Source: Fidelibacterota bacterium (GTDB taxonomy: Bacteria > Fidelibacterota > Marinisomatia > SCGC-AAA003-L08 > D37C17). Taken from it: a DNA stretch of 64,000 nucleotides. The stretch spans positions 78,071 to 142,070 of the forward strand of contig SCKP01000001.1 in NCBI GenBank assembly GCA_004124405.1, in the 5' to 3' direction. Shown one piece after another: positions 46,279 to 56,515 of the stretch (the first letter of the stretch is position 1; each line of letters starts with the position of its first letter). Made by a program: the position numbers and the translations under genes. The notes beneath the pieces were generated by a model, which saw only the letters and a program-made list of their open reading frames with translations, was not told where the DNA came from and did no database searches.

Positions 46279-47949
46279 ATGACAGATAACAAACAGCAAT
46301 CTAATTTTATTCGAGATATCATTGATTCAGATTTGGAATCGGGGAAAAATGACAATAGGGTGCACACAAGATTTCCCCCAGAACCAAATGGCTACCTTCA
46401 TATTGGTCATGCAAAATCAATATGCCTGAATTTTTGTATTGCAGAAGATTACCCGAATGGGAAGTGCAACCTCCGTTTCGACGACACCAATCCTGTGAAG
46501 GAAGAAGAGGAGTATGTTGAATCCATAATTGAGGATGTAAAATGGCTGGGTTTTGACTGGGAAGATCGCCTGTATTTTGCATCCGATTACTTTCAGCAAC
46601 TCTATGAGTATGCAGAACAACTCATTAATGCCGGTAAAGCCTATGTGGACGATCAGTCCGCAGATACAATTCGTGATACCCGCGGAACTTTAAAAGAGCT
46701 TGGAAGCAACAGTCCTTACCGAAATCGCAGTATAGAAGAAAATATAACCCTGTTTGGCAAAATGAAAGCTGGAGAATTTGGCAATGGTGAAAAAGTACTG
46801 CGGGCAAAAATTGATATGTCTCACTCTAATTTGAATATGCGGGATCCGGTTATTTACCGCATTCTGCATGCTGACCACCACCATACTGGAAACACTTGGT
46901 GCATTTATCCCATGTATGACTGGGCTCATGGGCTGGAAGATTCCATTGAAGGTATAACCCATTCAATCTGCACATTAGAATTTGAAGACCACCGCCCATT
47001 ATACGATTGGTTTTTGGATCAGCTTGGGGTCTATCATCCCCAGCAAATTGAATTTGCCCGGCTCAATTTAAATTATACCATTATGAGTAAGCGCAAACTA
47101 AAACGCCTTGTTGATGAGCATCATGTAGCGGGTTGGGATGATCCGCGAATGCCAACTATTTCCGGACTGCGGCGGCGAGGATATACTCCCGAATCAATTC
47201 GTGAGTTTGCCACCCGCATCGGTGTAGCCAAACGTGATGGTGTCATTGATATTGCATTATTAGATCACTGTCTCAGGGACGATTTAAATAAAAGAGCCTT
47301 GCGAGTAATGGTAGTCTTAGACCCTGTTAAAGTCATCATCACCAATTACCCAGAAGAACAAGTAGAAGAATTGGACGCTGACAATAATCCGGAAGATGAG
47401 TCAGCAGGTAAACGTAAACTACCATTTACCCGAGAGTTATATATTGAGCGGTCTGATTTTATGGAAGATCCCCCCAAAAAGTTTTTCCGCCTGGGACCGG
47501 GCAGAGAAGTCCGGTTAAAACATGCCTATTATATTACCTGCACTAATTTTATTAAAAGTGAAAATGGTGATGTGACTGAAATACATTGTACCTATGATCC
47601 GGCAACAAAGGGTGGATGGTCAGATGATGGCAGAAAAGTTCGCGGCACCCTGCACTGGGTGTCCGTACAACATGCCGTTGATGCGGAGGTACGATTGTAT
47701 GATCATCTATTTAATGTTGACAATCCCGAAGCAGATGGAGATGATTTTATACAGCATCTTAATCCGGACTCACTCATTATAAATACGCAGGCTAAATTAG
47801 AACCCGGCCTTCAAAAGGCAAGGGCAAATACCAATTACCAATTTCTCCGGAACGGGTACTTTTGCCTAGATGCCGATTCAGCTCAGGAAAACATAGTTTT
47901 TAACCGAACGGTAGGCTTGAGAGATAGTTGGGGTAAGAAGCAGAAATAG
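46279..47949 (+). CDS. glnS: Glutaminyl-tRNA synthetase
   Basis: The 556-residue enzyme charges tRNA-Gln directly. The catalytic core has [62 protein letters not shown] (in part) and the KMSKS equivalent [11 protein letters not shown] two-barrel anticodon-binding region follows. Bacterial GlnS is thought to derive from eukaryotes, and lineages lacking it use GatCAB. With GlnS present, GltX is likely discriminating. The 182 bp after it hold the hairpin listed next. Confidence 0.97.
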   Translation: MTDNKQQSNFIRDIIDSDLESGKNDNRVHTRFPPEPNGYLHIGHAKSICLNFCIAEDYPNGKCNLRFDDTNPVKEEEEYVESIIEDVKWLGFDWEDRLYFASDYFQQLYEYAEQLINAGKAYVDDQSADTIRDTRGTLKELGSNSPYRNRSIEENITLFGKMKAGEFGNGEKVLRAKIDMSHSNLNMRDPVIYRILHADHHHTGNTWCIYPMYDWAHGLEDSIEGITHSICTLEFEDHRPLYDWFLDQLGVYHPQQIEFARLNLNYTIMSKRKLKRLVDEHHVAGWDDPRMPTISGLRRRGYTPESIREFATRIGVAKRDGVIDIALLDHCLRDDLNKRALRVMVVLDPVKVIITNYPEEQVEELDADNNPEDESAGKRKLPFTRELYIERSDFMEDPPKKFFRLGPGREVRLKHAYYITCTNFIKSENGDVTEIHCTYDPATKGGWSDDGRKVRGTLHWVSVQHAVDAEVRLYDHLFNVDNPEADGDDFIQHLNPDSLIINTQAKLEPGLQKARANTNYQFLRNGYFCLDADSAQENIVFNRTVGLRDSWGKKQK

Positions 47950-48033
47950 CTATCTCAGCCCTAAATATATTGCAACCTGATACTGCTTATACTGCGCATT
48001 TCAGCCGTAAAGGGAAAAGTAAATTAAAAAAGT

Positions 48034-48080
48034 AGGAAAGGCTTGTGCTTACCAATTGCGTAAGATTGGTGTCCTTCCCA
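48034..48080. repeat. Imperfect hairpin in the convergent glnS-prfA spacer
   Basis: GGAAAGG ... CCTTCC forms an outer stem with one bulge, and ACCAAT ... ATTGGT an inner stem around a short loop. No T-run follows on the plus strand, so it is not a typical terminator. It lies between convergent genes and may act as a bidirectional end signal or be a dispersed repeat. The following 50 bases (48081-48131) contain GC-rich text unlike the surroundings and no recognisable gene. Confidence 0.4.
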
Positions 48081-48131
48081 AATTAAACTAAAAATAAATG
48101 CGGGAGGATGCTCAGGGCCACCCCTACGAAA

Positions 48132-49193
48132 TTACACTGCTTCCATGGCGGCTTTCTGGTCTTCTAATTTGAGTGCTTCGATAACCTCAGTAAGGTCGCC
48201 ATCCATAATTTCGTTTAGTTTATAAAGGGTCAGATTAATTCTGTGGTCTGTTACACGACCTTGAGGAAAATTATAGGTGCGTATTTTTGCACTGCGGTCG
48301 CCGGTGGAAACCATCGATTTGCGAGCGCTTGCACGTTCCTTGTTTTGTTTCTCCATTTCAACTTCATAGAGGCGGGAGCGGAGAACTTTCAGGGCTTTGT
48401 CACGGTTTTTATGCTGGGAAGTTTCATCCTGGCAGATTACTACCAATCCGGTTGGGTTATGGGTGATGCGAATGGCGGACTCGGTTTTGTTTACATGCTG
48501 TCCGCCAGCACCGGATGCCCGGTAGGTATCAATTTTTAAATCAGACTCATTTATTTCTATATCCACATCTTCGGCTTCAGGAAGTACTGCCACTGTGGCG
48601 GCACTGGTATGAACTCTACCGCTTGATTCAGTTTCGGGAATTCGTTGTACCCGATGCACACCTGATTCAAATTTGAGCAGTCCATAAGCGCCTTCTCCAA
48701 TGAGAGAAATTACAGCCTCTTTGATACCGCCGCCTTCATTTTCATTCAATGACAAAACTTCCATTTTCCAGCCTTGGCGTTCTGCATAGCGCAGGTACAT
48801 GCGGTAAAGATTTCCCGCAAAGAGCGCTGCTTCATCACCACCGGTTCCACTACGAACTTCTAAAATTGTATTTTTATCATCGTCAGGGTCATTGGGTATG
48901 AGAAGATTTTTTAATTTTTCTTCCTGTAAACCTAAAATATTTCTAAGTTCACCAATTTCATCTTTCACCAGTTCTTTTAATTCGGGATCATCACCATTGA
49001 GTATTTCTTCATCATCCTTAAGCTGATTGAATGTTATGATATATTTTTTTGATTCATCAACTAATTCGGTGAGACTTCTATGCTCTCTTGCCAATTTTGT
49101 AAAAGCTTTCATATTCTGCATAGCGTCAGGCAAGTTCATGAGTTCTGCCAACTCATCGTAGCGAGCAAGTACAGTTTGCAGCTTATCAATCAT
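48132..49193 (-). CDS. prfA: Peptide chain release factor 1
   Basis: RF1 terminates translation at UAA and UAG, leaving UGA to RF2 or, in this organism, to Sec decoding. The 353-residue protein has the catalytic GGQ in [20 protein letters not shown] and an anticodon-mimic tripeptide region before it (ETSSG...). The C-terminus has [19 protein letters not shown]. It overlaps the upstream DUF1385 gene by 4 bp. Confidence 0.97.
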   Translation of the reverse strand: MIDKLQTVLARYDELAELMNLPDAMQNMKAFTKLAREHRSLTELVDESKKYIITFNQLKDDEEILNGDDPELKELVKDEIGELRNILGLQEEKLKNLLIPNDPDDDKNTILEVRSGTGGDEAALFAGNLYRMYLRYAERQGWKMEVLSLNENEGGGIKEAVISLIGEGAYGLLKFESGVHRVQRIPETESSGRVHTSAATVAVLPEAEDVDIEINESDLKIDTYRASGAGGQHVNKTESAIRITHNPTGLVVICQDETSQHKNRDKALKVLRSRLYEVEMEKQNKERASARKSMVSTGDRSAKIRTYNFPQGRVTDHRINLTLYKLNEIMDGDLTEVIEALKLEDQKAAMEAV

Positions 49194-50173
49194 CCAATTG
49201 CCTCGGCAACATAAGTTTCTCCACTGGAATATTGAGATAGTTTATCACCAAAGGCTTCCTTTAATGCTTCCAGTGCAACTTCAACCTGTCCATCATCAGG
49301 TTGTTTGGTGGTTATATTTTGAAGCCATAAACCAGGCTGAGCCAATGCACGAAAGAAAATATTACTGCGATGCTTGGCGGTGAGTTTTAATACTTCATAT
49401 CCCAGTCCCGCTACAATTGGAATAAAAGGGATATGAAAGATGAGGCGCATCCATATTTTTAATTCTTCTACATAAAACAGAACAACAGAATCTAAAATTG
49501 CAAAGGATAGAATAGCAACAAGCATAATTATAAATAGAAAACTGGTACCACAACGGGGGTGTTGGGTGGGAAACTGTTGTGCATTGGAGATACTAAGTTC
49601 TTTTCCAGATTCAAAATTATATACGGTTTTATGTTCTGCACCATGATATTGGAAAAGGCGGCGTACATCTTTCATAAGAGAAATAAGCACCAGATAGGTA
49701 ATAAAAAATATTACTCTAAACATCCCTGAAATGAGATTAAAAATAAAAGCATCCTGATCTTTATCAAAAAGCCATGATGTAAGCCCTATTGGAGCAACAA
49801 AAAATAAACCCAGAGCTAATGCTAATGAAAATATTGTAAGCAGTACATCAACAAACTTGCTGGTCTCTTTACTGGCTTCTTCTTCCGGTATACTGATTTC
49901 AGCTGACCATTGTAATGTAGAATATCCAATCTTTAGGGACTCAAACAGCCCTATTATCCCCCGCAATAAAGGCAATTTTAAAAAGGGATATGCATCAACT
50001 TTAGATTTAAAATCGTGTCTATCTATTTGGATATTGCCATCAGGATCGCGCACAGCAGTTGCGTATGCACCGGGTACACGCATCATAACTCCTTCCATAA
50101 CGGCTTGTCCGCCAACAAGAATAGATGATTGACTAATTACCAGGCGTAAATGATATAATATTCTTTTTTTCAT
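49190..50173 (-). CDS. DUF1385 family membrane protein
   Basis: The 327-residue protein carries the DUF1385 signature [23 protein letters not shown], followed by [17 protein letters not shown]. Four or more hydrophobic segments include [20 protein letters not shown] and [33 protein letters not shown] is the conserved central block. Function is unknown. It is commonly next to prfA and rpmE in bacteria, as here, and is separated from rpmE by a terminator. Confidence 0.9.
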   Translation of the reverse strand: MKKRILYHLRLVISQSSILVGGQAVMEGVMMRVPGAYATAVRDPDGNIQIDRHDFKSKVDAYPFLKLPLLRGIIGLFESLKIGYSTLQWSAEISIPEEEASKETSKFVDVLLTIFSLALALGLFFVAPIGLTSWLFDKDQDAFIFNLISGMFRVIFFITYLVLISLMKDVRRLFQYHGAEHKTVYNFESGKELSISNAQQFPTQHPRCGTSFLFIIMLVAILSFAILDSVVLFYVEELKIWMRLIFHIPFIPIVAGLGYEVLKLTAKHRSNIFFRALAQPGLWLQNITTKQPDDGQVEVALEALKEAFGDKLSQYSSGETYVAEAIG

Positions 50174-50180
50174 AGTAAAT

Positions 50181-50220
50181 AAAAAGCGGTCCCGCTTAAA
50201 AATGACGGAAACCGCTTTTT
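50181..50220 (-). terminator. Rho-independent terminator after rpmE
   Basis: AAAAAGCGGT pairs with ACCGCTTTTT, a 10-bp stem. On the minus strand the stem is followed directly by a T-rich stretch. It should end rpmE transcription partially or fully before the DUF1385-prfA pair. The symmetric sequence could also work in the other direction. Confidence 0.8.
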
Positions 50221-50235
50221 TAGATGTTCTATCAG

Positions 50236-50454
50236 CTATTGTTTTAAATCGCTCTCGGTGAGGTTATATTTTTCCATATATTTTTCGATTCGTCCTGCAG
50301 TATCTACAAGATTCTGCTTTCCTGTAAAATAGGGATGGCAGTTGCTGCAAATTTCCACATTTATTTTATCAATGGTGGCACGTGTTTCGAAATTATTTCC
50401 ACAGGCACAGTGTACCTTGGCTAACTGATATTCTGGATGTATTCCTTTTTTCAT
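50236..50454 (-). CDS. rpmE: 50S ribosomal protein L31, zinc-binding type
   Basis: The 72-residue protein begins [22 protein letters not shown] and has the second pair in [14 protein letters not shown]. It therefore keeps four zinc-ligand candidates, as expected for the C+ form of L31 used when zinc is sufficient. A terminator follows it. The preceding gene (aspC) ends 18 bp upstream. Confidence 0.97.
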   Translation of the reverse strand: MKKGIHPEYQLAKVHCACGNNFETRATIDKINVEICSNCHPYFTGKQNLVDTAGRIEKYMEKYNLTESDLKQ

Positions 50455-50472
50455 TTTATTCCTTTCTCCTTC

Positions 50473-51648
50473 TTATTCTAATTCTGTCAGTGTTTCTTCT
50501 ACTAAATCCATTGCACGTTTTAAGTCCTCATCTGAGGCTGCATAAGAAAAACGTATATTTCCATCGCTTCCGAACGCTTTTCCTGCTACTGTAACCACCG
50601 CCTTTTGTTCCAGCAAATACATGGATAAATCATTAGAGGACTGTATTTTTTTGTTACTGCCCATAAGCGAACTAAAATCCGGGAAAACATAAAAAGCGCC
50701 GCCAGGAGTGCCACAATGAACATCCTTCATTTCATTCAAGCGGTTCACAATATAATCTCTACGTTTCTTAAATATATCACGCATTTTAGCGACCTCAGAC
50801 TGGTCTCCTGTAAGAGCTTCAATTGCAGCTACCTGAGCAATAGAATTTGGGCAGGAAGTACTTTGTCCCTGTAATTTTTCCATAGCCTTAATCACTTTTT
50901 CATTGCCCGCAGTATACCCAATTCGCCATCCAGTCATAGCATATGTTTTTGAGCAAGATTGAAAAGTTAACACTTTTTTGGTGTTTTCTCCCAACATTGC
51001 TGTACTTATATAAGTTCTATCATAGGTTAACTGTTCGTAGCATTCGTCAGAAAAAACCCAGGCATCGGCCTTTTCAGCGATTTCTAATACTTTGAGTACA
51101 GCCTCATCACTCCACACTCCACCCGTAGGATTAGAAGGTGAATTAATAATAATGCCCTTCGTTCGGGAGGTTATTTTGGCCTTCAAATCATCCATAACTG
51201 GTTCAAATTGTTGGGCTGGATCTGTAATTACAAATACGGGTTTTGCACCGGTTACTGATACAAAATCTGGAAAAGACACCCAGTAAGGGGAGAAAATAAT
51301 TACTTCATCTCCAGATTGAAAAAGTACCTGGCAGGCATTGTAAAGCGAATGTTTTCCACCGCAGGAAATGAGTATTTGAGATGTATCATAATGCAAATCA
51401 TTATCTCGGCTCAGTTTTTCCACAACAGCCTTTTTCAATTCCAGAGTACCACCACCAGGAGTGTAGCGAGTATGACCCTCATCAATAGCACGCTTACCTG
51501 CCAAACGAATATTTTCAGGTGTGGGAAAATCAGGTTCTCCTACACTTAGATTTATCACAGGCTTTCCAGCAGCCCGAAGCTCTGCAGCTTTTGCTGTCAT
51601 GGCTAGGGTAGCAGAGGGACTAATTCTTCCTATTCTTTCAGATAACAT
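50473..51648 (-). CDS. Class I aspartate/aromatic aminotransferase
   Basis: The 391-residue PLP enzyme has LSVGEPDFPTPENI, YTPGGGTLELKKA, NSPSNPTGGVWSDE, and the PLP-lysine block SCSKTYAMTGWRIGY near residue 235. The C-terminus has VTVAGKAFGSDGNIRFSYA. This pattern fits the AspC subgroup Ib typical of thermophile-like aspartate aminotransferases. Aspartate is the most likely donor, but substrate range cannot be fixed. It follows rho by 10 bp. Confidence 0.93.
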   Translation of the reverse strand: MLSERIGRISPSATLAMTAKAAELRAAGKPVINLSVGEPDFPTPENIRLAGKRAIDEGHTRYTPGGGTLELKKAVVEKLSRDNDLHYDTSQILISCGGKHSLYNACQVLFQSGDEVIIFSPYWVSFPDFVSVTGAKPVFVITDPAQQFEPVMDDLKAKITSRTKGIIINSPSNPTGGVWSDEAVLKVLEIAEKADAWVFSDECYEQLTYDRTYISTAMLGENTKKVLTFQSCSKTYAMTGWRIGYTAGNEKVIKAMEKLQGQSTSCPNSIAQVAAIEALTGDQSEVAKMRDIFKKRRDYIVNRLNEMKDVHCGTPGGAFYVFPDFSSLMGSNKKIQSSNDLSMYLLEQKAVVTVAGKAFGSDGNIRFSYAASDEDLKRAMDLVEETLTELE

Positions 51649-51658
51649 AATATTAAAA

Positions 51659-52906
51659 TCAGGTACTCATTGAATCAAGAAATTCGCGATTACTTTTGGT
51701 ATGGCTTAATTTTCCAAGAAGAAATTCCATTGCTTCTACATTGGTCATTTCATCTAACAATTTACGCAGGAGCCAAATACGAGAAAGGTCTTTTCGCCCC
51801 ATAAGTTTATCTTCCCGTCGAGTCCCTGATCGTTTTATATCTATAGATGGATATACACGACGATCACTGAGCGATCTATCAAGGACCAGTTCCTGGTTTC
51901 CCGTTCCTTTGAACTCTTCAAAAATAACTTCATCCATTCGACTTCCAGTATCGATTAATGCAGTTGAAATAATAGTAAGGCTGCCACCCTCTTCAACATT
52001 ACGTGCGGCACCAAAAAATCGCTTAGGCTTATGAAGTGCATTTGAATCTACACCACCTGTAAGAATTTTACCACTATGTGGAATTACGGTATTATAGGCT
52101 CGAGCTAAACGGGTGAGAGAATCTAGTAAAATAACCACATCTTCCCCGCTTTCCACAATTCGCTTTGCTTTTTCGATAACCATTTCACTTACCTGCACAT
52201 GCCTCTCGGCAGGTTCATCAAAAGTAGAACCAATAACAAGCGCATTCACAGATCTTGACATATCCGTAACTTCTTCCGGGCGTTCATCAATAAGAAGAAC
52301 AATCACCTGAATTTTAGGATCATTAGTTGTGATGGCATTAGCAATTTTCTGCATGAGCATGGTTTTACCCGTTTTGGGTTGCGCCACAATAAGTCCACGC
52401 TGGCCTTTTCCAATGGGAGCAAGCAAATCAATTATTCGAGTAGAATACTCTTTTGCTGTGGTTTCCAGCTTAATATGTTCTTCAGGGAAAAGAGGAGTTA
52501 AATTATCAAAATATACGATATTTCTATTTTTTTCCGGGGCAATACCATTTACAGTATCCACTCTGAGTAAAGCAAAGAACCTTTCATTATCTTTTGGTGG
52601 ACGAACCTGCCCGGAAATTTGATGCCCCGTGCGGAGTTTAAATCGTTTTATTTGTGAATGAGAGACATAAATATCATCGGGACCGGGTAAATAGCTATAA
52701 TCTTGAGAGCGCAAAAAGCCGTAGCCATCCGGCAGGACTTCCAACACTCCAGAAGCGAAAATATTACCCTTTTTCTTTGCCTGAATGCCGAGAATCTCTT
52801 TTATGAGATCCGGTTTCAGCATTCCGGAAAAATCGGCTGACCCAAGATCACCTGCAAATTTTTGCAGTTCTTTTACCGTCAACCCTTGTAGTTCACTGGT
52901 ATCCAT
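51659..52906 (-). CDS. rho: Transcription termination factor Rho
   Basis: Rho is a hexameric RNA helicase that ends transcription. The 415-residue protein has the N-terminal Rho-N helix bundle, the RNA-binding cold-shock-like fold ([14 protein letters not shown]), Walker A in [32 protein letters not shown], and the Q/R-loop blocks [16 protein letters not shown] and [19 protein letters not shown]. The Walker A reads QPKTGKT where most Rho proteins have PPKAGKT. Confidence 0.97.
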   Translation of the reverse strand: MDTSELQGLTVKELQKFAGDLGSADFSGMLKPDLIKEILGIQAKKKGNIFASGVLEVLPDGYGFLRSQDYSYLPGPDDIYVSHSQIKRFKLRTGHQISGQVRPPKDNERFFALLRVDTVNGIAPEKNRNIVYFDNLTPLFPEEHIKLETTAKEYSTRIIDLLAPIGKGQRGLIVAQPKTGKTMLMQKIANAITTNDPKIQVIVLLIDERPEEVTDMSRSVNALVIGSTFDEPAERHVQVSEMVIEKAKRIVESGEDVVILLDSLTRLARAYNTVIPHSGKILTGGVDSNALHKPKRFFGAARNVEEGGSLTIISTALIDTGSRMDEVIFEEFKGTGNQELVLDRSLSDRRVYPSIDIKRSGTRREDKLMGRKDLSRIWLLRKLLDEMTNVEAMEFLLGKLSHTKSNREFLDSMST

Positions 52907-53009
52907 ATAATATCCTTTTGATTAAAATTGAATTATGAATTGAGAAAAATTTAATATTGGATTTATCGAGGAATGGGGAGTTATCCGCGTAGCCAAATAT
53001 AAGGACTAT

Positions 53010-54212
53010 TTAATATTTGTCAAAGGATATTTTAAAAACCTTGCTCACTGCGGGTCCAAGACAATGGGAACCAATAATTGCCATACCGTCTTGTGATTTA
53101 AGTTTTTCTAATCCCAGCCGAATTGCCTTTTCTGTATTGGGGATTATTTCAAATTGATTTTTGTTAGTGAAATATTCACCTAACACCTTTGCAGGCATGG
53201 GGTTTCGTCCTGGTGCTTCAGTGCAAATAATATATTCAAATACTTTTTGAAGTGTGGAAACAAGGGGTTGTATATGCTTCCGAGATTGAAGTGCTATTAT
53301 TAAAACCGATTTACCCGTAATTCCCAAAGAGGAATAATATTCCAGAAAGGATTGTATACTTTCAACATTATGGGCCACATCAAAAATAACTAAGGGATTG
53401 TGCTGAATATGCTGATTTCTAGCAAACCACTGAACTGTTTGCAAGCCATTTTTCAGGGCAGTTTTTTGAATTTCAAAATTATTGATATATTTCAAAGCAG
53501 AAACAGCTAATTGAGCATTTTCAAGTTGGGTTGTTCCGGGAATATTTACTATTAATTCGGAGGGAAATTTGTCATTAACAAAATGAATGGGAGCATTTAT
53601 TCTTTGTCCCTCTTTTACCAGCACCTCTTCTACCACATTATCCTGTTTTGCGCTGATACAGGGGACACCCTTTTTTAATATGCCAGCTTTTTCAAACGCA
53701 ATTTCAGATAAGGTTTCTCCTAAAATTTCAATATGATCAAGAGAAATGGAGGTCATTACTGTTGCCAAGGGTTCACAGACAGACACGCTGTCTAACCGCC
53801 CGCCCAATCCTGTTTCTAAAATTGCAATGTCTACATTTTTGTTCTTAAAATACCAGAAGGCCATTGCTGTGATAGTTTCAAAAAAAGTAGCCTCTATTTT
53901 TTCAATAGCTTCTCTATAGTTTTGAAGAAACAGGTCAATTTCATTATTGGGAATTGGGATACCATTTAATCGGATTCGCTCATTTACATTCACCAAATGA
54001 GGAGAGGTAAATAATCCGGTTTTGTATCCGGCGGTCTTAAATATATTAGCCAACATTGCACATACAGAGCCCTTACCATTTGTACCCGCCACCTGTATTG
54101 AGGGGAGTCCTGCCTGGGGGTTTCCACATGCAGCCATCAATTCACGGGTACGCTGAAGGCCCAATTTTATTCCTCGTGTTTCAATAGAAAGGAGGTATTG
54201 AACGGAATCCAT
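53010..54212 (-). CDS. folC: Bifunctional folylpolyglutamate synthase / dihydrofolate synthase
   Basis: The 400-residue Mur-ligase-fold enzyme has the P-loop block VAGTNGKGSVCAMLANIF, TGLFTSPHLVNVNERIRL and LETGLGGRLDSVS. ITSISLDHIEILGETLSEIAFEKAGI and VIFDVAHNVESIQSFLEY carry the ATP and metal contacts. It adds glutamate to folates in the cytoplasm. The start overlaps the murI stop by one base, so the two are probably coupled. Confidence 0.94.
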   Translation of the reverse strand: MDSVQYLLSIETRGIKLGLQRTRELMAACGNPQAGLPSIQVAGTNGKGSVCAMLANIFKTAGYKTGLFTSPHLVNVNERIRLNGIPIPNNEIDLFLQNYREAIEKIEATFFETITAMAFWYFKNKNVDIAILETGLGGRLDSVSVCEPLATVMTSISLDHIEILGETLSEIAFEKAGILKKGVPCISAKQDNVVEEVLVKEGQRINAPIHFVNDKFPSELIVNIPGTTQLENAQLAVSALKYINNFEIQKTALKNGLQTVQWFARNQHIQHNPLVIFDVAHNVESIQSFLEYYSSLGITGKSVLIIALQSRKHIQPLVSTLQKVFEYIICTEAPGRNPMPAKVLGEYFTNKNQFEIIPNTEKAIRLGLEKLKSQDGMAIIGSHCLGPAVSKVFKISFDKY

Positions 54213-55030
54213 TATACGATGGGAATATGGGTTACATTATTTAATTGACGACCTAAAAATCGACTTCCTAATTCATCAAATTTTTGAGGGAAATCTGTCA
54301 CATAATACTTAACAGATTGGGAAGTATTGGAAGAATTTTCACAGTTTTGATTCTTTAAATATTCTTTCAATTTAATACCAACTGTTTTACCAGAATAAAT
54401 TAACTCAATATGCTTGGAAAGAACATCCTGGATTGTATTTGCCATGATTGGATAATGTGTACATCCTAAAATAAGTGTATCAATATTACAATCCTGGAAT
54501 TCTTTTAGATATGTTTCCGCAATGTTTTTTGCAATGGCTGTATCAGCCCAACCCTCTTCTATAATGGGCACAAATAAGGGACACGGCACCTCTTTAACAA
54601 AACACCCGCTGCCAAGCTTTTTAAACATCTTGGTATATGCATTTGATTGTATTGTACTGAAAGTACCCACCACACCCACGTTTTTACTTTTGGTAATATT
54701 TATAGAATATTCAACCGATGGGGTAACCACATCAAAAAGGGGGATTTTATAGATTTGCTGCAGTTGTTGATAGGCAACCGCTGAAGCTGTATTGCATGCA
54801 ATGACCACAGCTTTAGTTTCATGTTTTTGAAAAAAGTCCATTATGTGTTGAGAATAGCGGATTACAGTTTCTGCAGATTTAGTTCCATATGGGACATGTG
54901 CTGTATCCCCAAAGTATAGAAACGATTCATTTGGGAGTATTTTTTCCAGAGATTTGAGAACGGTCAATCCTCCTAATCCGCTATCAAAAATCCCAATTGG
55001 AGAATTTTGTGAGGGTTTAATTGTCTCCAA
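54212..55030 (-). CDS. murI: Glutamate racemase
   Basis: MurI makes D-glutamate for peptidoglycan. The 272-residue protein has GIFDSGLGGLTVLKSLEKI, LYFGDTAHVPYG, the first catalytic cysteine in VVIACNTASAVAY near residue 76, and the second in LILGCTHYPIM near residue 190. It overlaps the amidase gene by 14 bases. Two adjacent genes for peptidoglycan metabolism suggest a common operon. Confidence 0.96.
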   Translation of the reverse strand: METIKPSQNSPIGIFDSGLGGLTVLKSLEKILPNESFLYFGDTAHVPYGTKSAETVIRYSQHIMDFFQKHETKAVVIACNTASAVAYQQLQQIYKIPLFDVVTPSVEYSINITKSKNVGVVGTFSTIQSNAYTKMFKKLGSGCFVKEVPCPLFVPIIEEGWADTAIAKNIAETYLKEFQDCNIDTLILGCTHYPIMANTIQDVLSKHIELIYSGKTVGIKLKEYLKNQNCENSSNTSQSVKYYVTDFPQKFDELGSRFLGRQLNNVTHIPIV

Positions 55031-56489
55031 TTAGGGGGTTTTCGTATTTATCTTTAAAATTAACCAATGCGGAAAAGATAGCCTGAGCGATTTTTTGACG
55101 GTAACGGGACTGCCCCAGCAATTTACTTTCATTTTTATTACTGAGAAACCCAGCCTCAATGAGCACATTGGGCATAGAAGCTCCCACAAGCACATGAAAC
55201 CCAGATTGTTTTACACCCCTGTTTGGTGAAGTGAGAACTTTATCAAGTTCTCTTTGAATTTCAGCAGCAAGAAATTCACTTTCTTTCATAAACGCACTTT
55301 GAGCCATTGTGTACAAAATCAGTTTATCATTTGAGAGCTCTTCATATTTATGATACAATTCTTCCAATGCAATCACTTCGTTTTCTCGTTTGGCAACTTC
55401 AATTGCATCTTTGGTTTTTCCCGGGCGAAGCAAAAATGTTTCAAACCCCCTTACACTAGGGTTTCCAGGAACCGAGTTTGCATGGATGGATATAAAAACT
55501 TTTCCCCCAGAATCATTGGCAATTTTTGTACGCTTCCATAGCGGAATAAAAACGTCTTCATCTCGTGTATAAATTATCTTAATACCCATATTTACCTGAA
55601 TGAGCTTGCCCAGTTTTTTTGCAATATCTAAGGTGACAGTTTTTTCCTGCAAACCACTACGTCCAACAGCCCCAACGTCTTTGCCACCATGACCCGCATC
55701 AATAACAATTGTATCCAAAAGCCAGCGTCTGCGCATTTCTTTAATTTTATCGGCATTTTCTGCCATTTTAGTTCTGAGAAAAATAGAAATATGATTATCA
55801 TCTGTTTCAATTTCAAAATCATCAACTTTGGATTTTAAAAGAAATGAGATTTGGGCAGATTCACCAGATTGAATGGTACGGACTCTCACAACAGGTCTTT
55901 TCATTTTTGATTCAGCTATATTAATAGAGTCAATCAATGCACCGGCAATAGTAAGGTTTAGCCATCCTCCTCGCGTAATAGAGGCTGCTAATACATCTTT
56001 AGTAAAGCGTTTGGAGGTATTAATTTCGATGATTGTTCCATTGATCTTATTTTTCACTGATAATCCATTTACGTTGTAAAGCGGTGCTGTTGTCAAAACA
56101 AACTTTTCGGAGGAATCAACAAGTGCTAAAGGAAGTCCAGATTTATTTAATATATCAAGAAATGGGATTACTGGAATATAAAAATCATTACCATCATAAA
56201 TAACGGGAACATACATGTGATAGGTTTCATCATTTACCCGAATGAAGGAAGAATGTGGTGATAATACTAACTTTACATTTTGAAAGCGGAGCTCTAATTT
56301 TTCTTTATCATCATAAAAAATTGTAGGAATGTTTTGTGTTTTGGCATATTCCACTGCAGAAATATATTTGGTGCCATTTATATCGTATAATTTGGTTTTT
56401 GAAATTAATTCTGCTTGTCCATTTAGCAAATTAAATGGCAATGTGCAGAAAATAAATGCTGTTATTAATTTAAAACGGTATTTATTCAT
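55017..56489 (-). CDS. N-acetylmuramoyl-L-alanine amidase (Amidase_3)
   Basis: The 490-residue exported protein has a signal peptide (KLITAFIFCTLPFNLLNGQA). Its N-terminal half resembles a copper-amine-oxidase-N/AMIN-like region. A zinc amidase domain follows from about residue 258: VIDAGHGGKDVGAVG (zinc His), LQEKTVTLDIAKKL (Glu), FISIHANSV (His) and NVLIEAGFLSN (catalytic Glu). It cleaves the amide between MurNAc and the stem peptide, likely at division. No SPOR or LysM domain is visible. Confidence 0.94.
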   Translation of the reverse strand: MNKYRFKLITAFIFCTLPFNLLNGQAELISKTKLYDINGTKYISAVEYAKTQNIPTIFYDDKEKLELRFQNVKLVLSPHSSFIRVNDETYHMYVPVIYDGNDFYIPVIPFLDILNKSGLPLALVDSSEKFVLTTAPLYNVNGLSVKNKINGTIIEINTSKRFTKDVLAASITRGGWLNLTIAGALIDSINIAESKMKRPVVRVRTIQSGESAQISFLLKSKVDDFEIETDDNHISIFLRTKMAENADKIKEMRRRWLLDTIVIDAGHGGKDVGAVGRSGLQEKTVTLDIAKKLGKLIQVNMGIKIIYTRDEDVFIPLWKRTKIANDSGGKVFISIHANSVPGNPSVRGFETFLLRPGKTKDAIEVAKRENEVIALEELYHKYEELSNDKLILYTMAQSAFMKESEFLAAEIQRELDKVLTSPNRGVKQSGFHVLVGASMPNVLIEAGFLSNKNESKLLGQSRYRQKIAQAIFSALVNFKDKYENPLIGDN

Positions 56490-56515
56490 CCTATAAAATT
56501 TACCCTATTTAAAAT

